A stretch of DNA of 64,000 nucleotides from CAVSJO01 sp963728445 (GTDB taxonomy: Bacteria; Gemmatimonadota; Gemmatimonadetes; Longimicrobiales; RSA9), in NCBI GenBank assembly GCA_963728445.1, contig CAVSJO010000006.1, forward strand, positions 744,001 through 808,000, read 5' to 3'. Of this stretch, positions 48,336-56,871 are shown piece by piece. The number at the start of each line of letters is the position of its first letter. Within the stretch, counting starts at the first letter, position 1. The notes under the pieces are model-generated. The model made no database searches, was not told the DNA's origin, and saw only the letters and a program-made list of their open reading frames with translations. The position numbers were made by a program, and so were the translations under genes.

Positions 48336-50434
48336 ACGGCCGCGCCCTGCGCCGACTCGCCCGGCTCTACGGCGTCCAGACCTCGTACTACGACATCGAG
48401 GGCAGCCTCCGGCGCGCGTCCGACGGCGCGCTGCTGGACGTGCTCCGGGCGCTGGGCGAGAACGTCGGGGAAGGCGACGTCGCCGCCGCGCTGGACCGGC
48501 GGCGGCTCGCGCTGCGCCGGCGCGGCCTTCCGCCCGTGGTCGTCGCGTGGGAGGGACGGCTGCCCACGCTGACGCTGCGCCGCCCCCACCCGGCGCACAT
48601 GCCGCCGTCGTTCCGGGTGATGCGGGAGGACGGGGGCGAGGACCGGCCGGACGCGTCGGTGCGCCGCGCCGGCGTCGAGGAGGTCGCCGGCGAGCGCTTC
48701 GCCGTGGACCGCGTGCGGATCGCCGGGACGCTGCCGGCGGGCTACCACCGCCTCGAGGCGCGCACCGACGCGGGCACGTCCTCCGCCCTCGTGATCTCGG
48801 CGCCCCGCCGCTGCTACGACCCCGGCGAGACGCAGGGCCGGCCGTGGCACGCGTGGGGCGCGTTCCTGCCGCTCTACGCACTGCGCACGCGCAGCGGCGG
48901 CGGCATCGGCACGCTGGGAGAGCTGGACGAGCTCGCGCGCTGGATCGGCGGGCGGGGCGGCCGCGCCCTCGGCACGCTGCCGCTCCTGGCGACGTACCTG
49001 GACGAGCCCTTCGAGCCGAGCCCGTACTCGCCCGCGAGCCGACTGTTCTGGAACGACGTCTACGTGGACGTGACGCGCGCTCCCGAGCTGGGCCGCTGTC
49101 CGCCCGCCCAGGCGCTGCTGGCGTCCGGCGGCATCCAGCGCGCCCACGCGGACCGGAGGCAGGCCGAGGAGGTCGACTGGGCCGCGGAGCACGACGAGAA
49201 GCGTCGCCTGCTCCAGCTCCTGGCCGACCGCTTCTTCGAGGACGGCGGAGACCGATCCGAGGCGTACCTCGACTTCCTCGCCCGCTCCCCCGAGGCCGGA
49301 CGCTGGGCCCGCTTCCGGGCGACGATGGACGCCCGGGGCGGGGCGTGGACCGCGTGGCCGGAGGAGCTGCGGCAGCGCGAAGGTCGGGAGCTGCGGCCGG
49401 GCGACTACCGGGAGCGGGACCGGCGCCGCCACGTGTACGCCCAGTACCTGCTGGACCTGCAGCTCCGCCGCCTCGCGGAGAGCGCCCGGGACGCCGGCGT
49501 GCGGCTCTACCTGGACATGCCCATCGGCGTCCACGCGGACGCCTACGACGCGTGGGCCAACCCGGAGCTGTTCGCCCGCGGCATGTCCGCCGGCGCGCCG
49601 CCCGACCCGTTCATCGCGAAGGGCCAGGACTGGGGCTTCCGGCCCATCCGGCCCGACACCCAGCGGGCGAGCGGCTACGCGTACGCGATCGCCTGCCTGC
49701 GCGCCCATCTGCGCTACGCCGGCGCGCTTCGTCTGGACCACGTCATGTCGCTGCACCGCCTGTTCTGGGTGCCCGAGGGTCGGGAGCCCGTGGAGGGCGT
49801 GTACGTGCGCTACTGCGCCGAGGAGATGTTCGCCATCCTCGCCCTCGAGTCCCAGCGCGCCGGCGCGGTCATCGTGGGAGAGGACCTCGGGACCGTGCCC
49901 CGGTCCGTCCGGGCGGGCATGGAGCGCCACGGCGTCCGGGGCATGTACGTTGCCGAATTCGCCGCCACCGGGGACCCGGGCCAGCCCCTTTCCCTCGTGC
50001 CGGCCGGCGTGGTCGCGTCCCTGAACACCCACGACATGCCGCCCTTCGCCGGCTTCCTGACCGGCGCCGACATCGCCGAGCGCCTCGAGCTCGGCTGGCT
50101 CGACGTCGAGAGCGCCGACGCCGCCCGCCGCGAGCGGGCCGTCCAGGTCGCCGCGCTGCGCTCCGCCATGCGCCGCGAGGGGCTGCTCGACGCCGACGCC
50201 GACGACGCACCCGCCGTCGCCCGGGCCGTCCTCGTCCGCCTCGCCCTCTCCGACGCGGGCCTCGTCCTCGTCAACCTCGAGGACCTGTGGGGCGAGACTC
50301 GCCCGCAGAACATCCCCGGCACGTGGAGGGAGAGGCCGAACTGGCGGCGGCGGGCTGCGCTGACGCTGGCGGAGATGCGGGAGGACCCCCGCGTGGCGAA
50401 GACCCTCGATGCGCTGCGTGCCCGGATGGCGTGA
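48332..50434 (+). CDS. malQ: 4-alpha-glucanotransferase
   Basis: The 700-residue GH77 enzyme disproportionates maltodextrins. A non-catalytic N-terminal domain (about 1-165: LARLYGVQTSYYDIEGSLRRA) precedes the barrel with AWGAFLPLYALRT, GTLGELDELARW, the nucleophile Asp469 in ALRLDHVMSLHRLFWVP, acid/base Glu517 in VIVGEDLGTVP and LNTHDMPPFAGF. The start is the GTG at 48332, which overlaps the treS-mak stop as GTGA, implying translational coupling. The upstream open frame is a shadow of treS-mak. It can lengthen chains for TreY or shorten those from glucan breakdown. Confidence 0.94.
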
Positions 50435-50477
50435 TCCACGGGGGCGTGGCACGTGCTTCGCGGGTTGGGAGGACCGA

Positions 50478-52478
50478 ATGAGGGAAGCGGAATCGGGAGG
50501 GGCGATGGCAGACGAAGGCTCGGTGGGCACGGCGACGGCCCGTGCGGGTGAGGTGCGGCACGACGTGTCGCTTCTGACGGACTACGACATACACCTGTTC
50601 AACGAGGGCACACACTTCCGGCTGTACGAGAAGCTGGGTGCCCACGTGATGGAGGGGCCCGACGGGGAATCGGGCGTCTACTTCGCGGTGTGGGCGCCGA
50701 ACGCGGGGTACGTCTCCGTGGTCGGGGACTTCAACGACTGGGAGCAGGGGGCCCACGCCCTGCAGCCCCACGCCACCTCCGGGATCTGGGAGGGCTTCGT
50801 GCCGGGCGTCGGGCCGGGCACGGTATACAAGTACCACGTCGCGTCCCGTGAGGGCGGATACCGGGTGAACAAGGCGGACCCGTTCGGGTTCCGGCACGAG
50901 ACGCCGCCCCGAACGGCGTCGGTGGTGGCGGAGCTGGATCATGCGTGGGAGGACGACGCGTGGATGGAGCGGCGCGCCGACGGCGACGCGCTTCGGGAGC
51001 CGATGAGCGTCTACGAGGTGCACGTCGGCTCCTGGATGCGCCGGCCGGAGGACGACGACCGGCCGCTGACGTACCGGGAGCTGGCGCCCAAGCTGGCGGA
51101 CTACTGCCAGGACATGGGCTTCACGCACGTGGAGCTGCTGCCCGTGATGGAGCACCCGTTCTACGGCTCGTGGGGCTACCAGACGACGGGGTACTTCGCG
51201 CCGACGTCCCGCTACGGCGGGCCCGCGGACTTCATGGCGCTGGTGGATCACCTGCACGAGCGGGGCATCGGCGTCATCCTGGACTGGGTGCCCTCCCACT
51301 TCCCGTCGGACGAGCACGGGCTGGCGTACTTCGACGGCACGCACCTGTTCGAGCACGCGGACCCGCGCCAGGGTTACCACCCCGACTGGAACAGCTACAT
51401 CTTCAACTACGGGCGCAACGAGGTCCGCTCGTTCCTGGGCTCCAGCGCGCTCTTCTGGCTCGAGCGCTATCACGCCGACGGGCTGCGCGTGGACGCCGTC
51501 GCCTCGATGCTCTACCTGGACTACTCCCGCAAGGCGGGAGAATGGATCCCGAACGAGCACGGCGGGCGCGAGAACCTCGAGGCAATCGGCTTCCTGCGGC
51601 GCATGAACGAGACGCTCTACCGGGAGGTGCCGGGGGTCCGGACCATCGCGGAGGAGTCGACGGCGTGGCCGATGGTGTCCCGGCCTACGTACGTGGGCGG
51701 CCTCGGCTTCGGCATGAAGTGGGACATGGGCTGGATGCACGACACGCTGGAGTACTTCCGGCGCGATCCGATCCACAGGCGCTGGCACCACGGCGAGCTG
51801 ACGTTCCGCATGGTGTACGCGTTCAACGAGAACTTCGTCCTGCCCCTCTCCCACGACGAGGTGGTGCACGGCAAGGGCTCGCTGCTGGACAAGATGCCGG
51901 GGGACGAGTGGCGCCGCTTCGCCAACCTGCGCCTGCTCTACGCCTACATGTGGGCGATGCCCGGCAAGAAGCTGCTCTTCATGGGCGGCGAATTCGGACA
52001 GGGGCGTGAATGGTCCCACGAGCGCAGCCTCGACTGGCACCTGCTGGACGGGGAGAAGCACCGCGGCGTGCGCCGCCTGGTCTCCGACCTGAACCACAGG
52101 TACGCGCAGGAGCCGGCGCTGCACGCCCGGGACTTCGACCCCGACGGCTTCCAGTGGATCGACGCGAGCGACGCGGAGCAGAGCGTCATCTGCTTCCTGC
52201 GAAAGGGCCGCTCGGAGGACGACGCGCCTATCCTGTGCGCGTTCAACTTCACGCCGACGCCCCTCACGAACTACCGGATTGGCGTGCCGTCGAAGGGGCA
52301 CTGGGAGGAGATCCTGAACACGGACGCGGCGACGTACGGCGGCAGCGGGCAGGGCAACATGGGCGGCGTCGACACCACGCCCGTCCCGCAGCACGGCCAC
52401 GACCGCTCGGTGGTGCTGACGCTGCCGCCGCTCGGCGCGGTCTTCCTGCGGTCCCCCGCGCCGGCGGGAGGGCGGTGA
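50478..52478 (+). CDS. glgB: 1,4-alpha-glucan branching enzyme
   Basis: The 666-residue GH13_9 enzyme introduces alpha-1,6 branches. It has a CBM48 domain (about 65-150: FAVWAPNAGYVSVVGDFNDWEQ), then the barrel with VYEVHVGSWMR, MEHPFYGSWGYQTTGYFAPT, DWVPSHFPSDEHGLAYFDG, nucleophile Asp339 in GLRVDAVASMLYLDYSR, catalytic Glu392 in TIAEESTAWP and LPLSHDEVVHGKGSLLDKM. It lacks the extra N1 domain of the long E. coli form. The ATG 50478 follows GGGAGGACCGA. In this operon it most likely branches the GlgE product. Its TGA overlaps the treZ GTG. Confidence 0.96.
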   Translation: MREAESGGAMADEGSVGTATARAGEVRHDVSLLTDYDIHLFNEGTHFRLYEKLGAHVMEGPDGESGVYFAVWAPNAGYVSVVGDFNDWEQGAHALQPHATSGIWEGFVPGVGPGTVYKYHVASREGGYRVNKADPFGFRHETPPRTASVVAELDHAWEDDAWMERRADGDALREPMSVYEVHVGSWMRRPEDDDRPLTYRELAPKLADYCQDMGFTHVELLPVMEHPFYGSWGYQTTGYFAPTSRYGGPADFMALVDHLHERGIGVILDWVPSHFPSDEHGLAYFDGTHLFEHADPRQGYHPDWNSYIFNYGRNEVRSFLGSSALFWLERYHADGLRVDAVASMLYLDYSRKAGEWIPNEHGGRENLEAIGFLRRMNETLYREVPGVRTIAEESTAWPMVSRPTYVGGLGFGMKWDMGWMHDTLEYFRRDPIHRRWHHGELTFRMVYAFNENFVLPLSHDEVVHGKGSLLDKMPGDEWRRFANLRLLYAYMWAMPGKKLLFMGGEFGQGREWSHERSLDWHLLDGEKHRGVRRLVSDLNHRYAQEPALHARDFDPDGFQWIDASDAEQSVICFLRKGRSEDDAPILCAFNFTPTPLTNYRIGVPSKGHWEEILNTDAATYGGSGQGNMGGVDTTPVPQHGHDRSVVLTLPPLGAVFLRSPAPAGGR

Positions 52479-54442
52479 GGACGAGCCGGATCCGGGCGTC
52501 GGCGACGTCGCCCGTCCCGCACCCTCGCGGCCGGAGCGCGTCCGGCCAGCCGGAGTCCCGGTCCCCCTCCCCGCGCTGGCCCCTGGGAGCGACGCCGGGC
52601 GAGGACGGCTGCCGCTTCCTCGTCTGGGCGCCGAGGGCGGAGCGCGTCGAGCTGATCCTCCCGGACGCCGGGCGGACCGTGTCCCTGGAGGGCCTGCCCG
52701 GCGGCTACCACGGCGCTTTCGTGGAGGATGTCGACCCGGGCGCCCGCTACCTGTTCCGCCTGACGCCGCCGGACGGCGAGCCCGTCGAGCGGCCCGACCC
52801 CGCCTCCCGCTCCCAGCCGGAGGGCGTCCACGGGCCGTCCCGCGTGACGCGCCGGGAGCACGACTGGCGCGTCGACGCGTGGCGTGCGCCGTCGCTCGAG
52901 GACCTCGTCCTCTACGAGCTGCACGTCGGCACGTTCACCGCTGAAGGCACGTTCGACGCGGCCATCGGCGGACTCGACGCCCTCGTCGACCTGGGCGTGA
53001 ACGCTGTCGAGCTGATGCCCGTCGCGCAGTTCCCCGGCGGCCGCAACTGGGGCTACGACGGCGTCCTGCCCTTCGCCGCGCAGCACTCGTACGGCGGCGT
53101 CGAGGGCTTCCGGCGCCTCGTCGACGCAGCCCACGAGCGCGGCCTGGCCGTGCACCTGGACGTCGTGTACAACCACCTCGGTCCGGAGGGCAACTACCTG
53201 CGGGACTTCGGCCCCTACTTCACCGACCGCTACCACACGCCGTGGGGGCAGGCGCTGAACTTCGACGGCCCGGCGAGCGACGAGGTGCGCCGCTACTTCA
53301 TCGAGAGCGCCCTCTTCTGGACCCGGGACTGCCGCGTCGACGGGCTCCGGCTGGACGCCGTCCACGCCATCTCCGACGAGTCCGCCGTCCCGTTCCTCGA
53401 GGAGCTGGGCGAGGCGGTCCACGCGGCGGGCTCGCGGCAGGGCCGAGGGGTCGTGGTCGTCGCCGAGTCGGACGCCAACGATCCCCGCGCCATCCGGCCC
53501 CGCTCCCTCGGCGGCTTCGGCCTCGACGGCCAGTGGTCCGACGACTTCCATCACGCGCTGCACGCACTGCTCACGGGCGAGCGGCAGGGCTACTACGCCG
53601 ACTTCGGCCGCGTCGAGCACCTGGCCCGCGCGTTCGAGGGCGGGTACGCGTACCGGGGCCAGCGCTCCCGCTACAGGCGACGCCGCCACGGCCGCCCCGC
53701 GGCCGACCGACCCGCTCGGCAGTTCGTCGTCTGCGCGCAGAACCACGACCAGGTCGGCAACCGCGCCCGAGGGGACCGCCTCGCGGCGATCGTCGACTTC
53801 GAGTCCCTGAAGGTCGCCGCCGCCGCCGTGCTGCTCTCCCCCTTCGTCCCCCTGCTCTTCATGGGCGAGGAATGGGGCGCGACGCGGCCGTTCCCCTACT
53901 TCGTCAGCCACTCCGACCCCGACCTCGTGGAGGCCGTGCGTCAGGGCCGGCGGGCGGAGTTCGCCGCGTTCGGCTGGGAGGGCGACGTCCCCGACCCGCA
54001 ATCGGAGGCGACCTTCGCGTCCGCCGTCCTCGACGGGCCGGGGGGCGGGTCAGCGGAGCTGCGGGCGTTCTACCGCGAGCTGATCCGGGTCCGGCGCGGC
54101 CTGTGGGACCGACGTCGCCCCGCCGCCGAGCAGCTCGGGGCGCGGGCGCTGGAGCCGCAGCGGACGCTCGTGGTGGCGGGCGACGAGGCGGCGCTGGTCC
54201 TGCGCTTCGCCGGGCCGGGAGCCGGGGACGCGGCCGACGCCTTGGCCAATGCCGACGGGACGTCCGGAGAGGTGCGGCTGCCGCTGCCGCAGGGGGTGTG
54301 GCGGGTGGCGCTGGACTCGGCGGACGAGGAGTGGGCGGGCCCGGGCGGCGGCATGCCCGGGCGAGTACGATCGGATGGCGACGTCCCGGTGCGGCTGCCC
54401 GCCCGGTGCGCCGTCCTCCTGCGACGCGAGCGAGACGAATGA
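52475..54442 (+). CDS. treZ: Malto-oligosyltrehalose trehalohydrolase
   Basis: The 655-residue GH13_10 enzyme releases trehalose from maltooligosyltrehalose. It has the N-terminal E-set domain (CRFLVWAPRAERVELILPD), then YELHVGTFTAEGTFDAAIGGL, PVAQFPGGRNWGYDGVLPFA, VVYNHLGPEGNYL, nucleophile Asp294 in VDGLRLDAVHAI, Glu331 in VVVVAESDANDPR and QNHDQVGNRARGDRL. The GTG start at 52475 overlaps the glgB stop as GTGA; the first about 35 residues are an unconserved linker. The stop overlaps the GH57 start as ATGA. Confidence 0.95.
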   Translation: MRTSRIRASATSPVPHPRGRSASGQPESRSPSPRWPLGATPGEDGCRFLVWAPRAERVELILPDAGRTVSLEGLPGGYHGAFVEDVDPGARYLFRLTPPDGEPVERPDPASRSQPEGVHGPSRVTRREHDWRVDAWRAPSLEDLVLYELHVGTFTAEGTFDAAIGGLDALVDLGVNAVELMPVAQFPGGRNWGYDGVLPFAAQHSYGGVEGFRRLVDAAHERGLAVHLDVVYNHLGPEGNYLRDFGPYFTDRYHTPWGQALNFDGPASDEVRRYFIESALFWTRDCRVDGLRLDAVHAISDESAVPFLEELGEAVHAAGSRQGRGVVVVAESDANDPRAIRPRSLGGFGLDGQWSDDFHHALHALLTGERQGYYADFGRVEHLARAFEGGYAYRGQRSRYRRRRHGRPAADRPARQFVVCAQNHDQVGNRARGDRLAAIVDFESLKVAAAAVLLSPFVPLLFMGEEWGATRPFPYFVSHSDPDLVEAVRQGRRAEFAAFGWEGDVPDPQSEATFASAVLDGPGGGSAELRAFYRELIRVRRGLWDRRRPAAEQLGARALEPQRTLVVAGDEAALVLRFAGPGAGDAADALANADGTSGEVRLPLPQGVWRVALDSADEEWAGPGGGMPGRVRSDGDVPVRLPARCAVLLRRERDE

Positions 54443-56871
54443 AGCGATACATCTGCATCCACGGACACTTCTACCAGCCGCCACGGGAGAACCCGTGGCT
54501 GGAGACCATCGAGCTCCAGGACTCGGCCTACCCGTACCACGACTGGAACGAGCGGGTGACGGACGAGGCGTACGGGCCGAACGCGACGTCCCGGATCCTG
54601 GACGACCGGGACCGCATCGTACGCATCGTCAACAATTACGAGCGGATCTCCTTCAACTTCGGTCCGACGCTGCTGGCGTGGATGGAGAGCGCGGCGCCCG
54701 AGACGTACGCGCGCATCCTGCACGCGGACCGGGAGAGCATCGAGCGCTTCGACGGGCACGGCAACGCACTGGCGCAGGCGTACAGCCACCTGATCATGCC
54801 GCTGGCGAACGCCCGGGACCGGCGCACGCAGGTGCGCTGGGGCGTCGAGGACTTCCGGCACCGCTTCGGGCGGGATCCGGAGGGGATGTGGCTGCCGGAG
54901 ACCGCGGTGGACATCGACTCGCTGGAGGCGCTGGCCGAGTACGGGATCCGCTTCACGATCCTTGAGCCGGGCCAGGCCGCGCGCGTGCGGCCGCTGGACG
55001 GGGGCGAATGGAAGGACGTGAGCGGCGGCCGGATCGATCCCACCCGGGGCTACGTGCAGCGGCTGCCGTCCGGGCGGGAGATCGTGCTCTTCTTCTACGA
55101 CGGGCCGATCTCCCGGGGCGTCGCGTTCGAGAAGCTGCTGGAGAACGGCTCGAGGTTCGCCAACCGGCTGATCGGGGCGTTCGAGGAGGGACGGGACTGG
55201 CCGCAGCTCGTGAACATCGCGACCGACGGCGAGACGTACGGGCACCACCACCGCTACGGGGACATGGCCCTGGCGTTCGCGCTGGAGGAGATGGACCGGC
55301 GCGACGACATCGAGCTCATCAACTACGGCGCCTACCTCGAGCGGCATCCGCCCGCCCACGAGGTCCAGATCGCCGAGGACACGTCCTGGAGCTGCGCCCA
55401 CGGCGTGGAGCGCTGGCGCTCCGACTGCGGCTGCCGGACCGGCGGCGACCCGGAGTGGAACCAGGCGTGGCGCGGCCCCCTGCGGGACGCGCTGGACTGG
55501 CTCCGGAACGACGTCGCCCCACGATTCGAGAAGGCGGCGGGCGAGCTGCTGGAGGACCCATGGGCCGCCCGGGACGACTACATCGCCGTCGTGCTCGACC
55601 GCTCGGACGCGAGCCTGGACGCCTTCTTCGGGCGCCATGCCCGCCGGGAGCTGGAGGACTCCGAGCGCGTCCGGGCGCTGGAGCTGCTCGAGATGCAGCG
55701 CCATGCAATGCTCATGTACACGAGCTGCGGCTGGTTCTTCAACGAGCTGTCGGGCATCGAGACCGTGCAGGTCATCCAGTACGCCGGCCGAGTCGTTCAG
55801 CTCGCCCGCGAGCTGTTCGGGGACGACCCGGAGGCCGCGTTCCTCGACCGGCTGGCCGATGCGCACAGCAACCTTCGCAACCAGGGCAGCGGCCGGGACA
55901 TCTACGAGCGCCACGTCCGCCCCTCGATGGTCGACCTGCCGAAGGTCGCCGCGCACTACGCGGTCCTCAGCCTCTTCGAGCCGGCGGAGCGCCGGGGACA
56001 ACAGCGGGTCTACTGCTACCGCATCCGCGTCGAGGACCGCCGGGACAGCGAGGCGGGCCGCGCCCGCTTCACCCTCGGCCACGCCCGCGTCACGAGCGAG
56101 ATCACCCGGGAGAGCGTCGACGTGGGCTACGTCGCCGCGCACCTGGGGGACCACAACATCTACGGCGGCGTGCGCACCTATCCCGGAGAGCGCGTCCACG
56201 AGTCGGACGGCGCCACCGTGCGCGCTGCGTTCCGCCGCGCCGACTTCCCGGCCCTTATCCGCGCGATCGACGCCCATTTCGGCGCCCTGACGTTCTCCAT
56301 CGACTCGCTCTTCCGGGACGAGCAGCGCCGGCTCGTCGAGATCCTCGTGGCGCCCGCCGTCGAGGAGGCGTCACAGAGCTTCGGTCGCGTCTACGAGCGC
56401 AACAGCACGCTCATGCGCTTCCTGGCCGGGCTGGACGTGCCGCAGCCGGCCGCGTTCCGCCTGGCCGCCGAGTTCGTCCTCAACGACAGGTTGCGCCGGC
56501 AGCTCGCCCGGGACTACGTCGACCTGGAGGCCATGCGCGAGGTGCTGGGCGAGGCGATCCTCATGGACATCGACCTCGACGCCCCGGGCCTCGCCTTCAC
56601 CCTCGCCTCCTCCCTCGGCCGCCTCGCGGCTGAGCTCGGCGACGAGCCCGAGTCCCTGCCCCTCGTCCGCAAGCTCGAAGGCCTCGCCGGCCTCGCCGCG
56701 ACGCTGCCCTTCGACGTGCGGCTCTGGGACGTGCAGAACGCCTACTGGCGGCTGCGGGAGGACGTGCTGCCCGACATGACCGCTCGCGCGGAGAAGGGGG
56801 ACGCCGACGCCGAGACGTGGGTGCGCCACTTCCGCCGCCTCGGCGACCGCATCAGCGTGGCCTCGGGATGA
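54439..56871 (+). CDS. Glycoside hydrolase family 57 protein with DUF3536 domain
   Basis: The 810-residue protein starts MKRYICIHGHFYQPPRENPW, the GH57 opening with the catalytic-site His. Further features are ERISFNFGPTLLAWME, the probable nucleophile Glu154 in GMWLPETAVDID, the probable acid/base Asp263 in IATDGETYGHHHRYGD, and SWSCAHGVERWRSDCGC. The C-terminal half (about 480-800) is the DUF3536 region. GH57 enzymes include amylopullulanases, branching enzymes and 4-alpha-glucanotransferases; the specificity of this subgroup is unknown to me. Between treZ and treY with ATGA overlaps on both sides it stands where many organisms have the debranching enzyme treX. Confidence 0.88.
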   Translation: MKRYICIHGHFYQPPRENPWLETIELQDSAYPYHDWNERVTDEAYGPNATSRILDDRDRIVRIVNNYERISFNFGPTLLAWMESAAPETYARILHADRESIERFDGHGNALAQAYSHLIMPLANARDRRTQVRWGVEDFRHRFGRDPEGMWLPETAVDIDSLEALAEYGIRFTILEPGQAARVRPLDGGEWKDVSGGRIDPTRGYVQRLPSGREIVLFFYDGPISRGVAFEKLLENGSRFANRLIGAFEEGRDWPQLVNIATDGETYGHHHRYGDMALAFALEEMDRRDDIELINYGAYLERHPPAHEVQIAEDTSWSCAHGVERWRSDCGCRTGGDPEWNQAWRGPLRDALDWLRNDVAPRFEKAAGELLEDPWAARDDYIAVVLDRSDASLDAFFGRHARRELEDSERVRALELLEMQRHAMLMYTSCGWFFNELSGIETVQVIQYAGRVVQLARELFGDDPEAAFLDRLADAHSNLRNQGSGRDIYERHVRPSMVDLPKVAAHYAVLSLFEPAERRGQQRVYCYRIRVEDRRDSEAGRARFTLGHARVTSEITRESVDVGYVAAHLGDHNIYGGVRTYPGERVHESDGATVRAAFRRADFPALIRAIDAHFGALTFSIDSLFRDEQRRLVEILVAPAVEEASQSFGRVYERNSTLMRFLAGLDVPQPAAFRLAAEFVLNDRLRRQLARDYVDLEAMREVLGEAILMDIDLDAPGLAFTLASSLGRLAAELGDEPESLPLVRKLEGLAGLAATLPFDVRLWDVQNAYWRLREDVLPDMTARAEKGDADAETWVRHFRRLGDRISVASG

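Noticed and set aside
53242..54438. Extension of the GH57 frame upstream to 53242
   Set aside because: It is an out-of-frame reading of treZ; the ATG at 54439 gives the exact GH57 N-terminus and the ATGA overlap.
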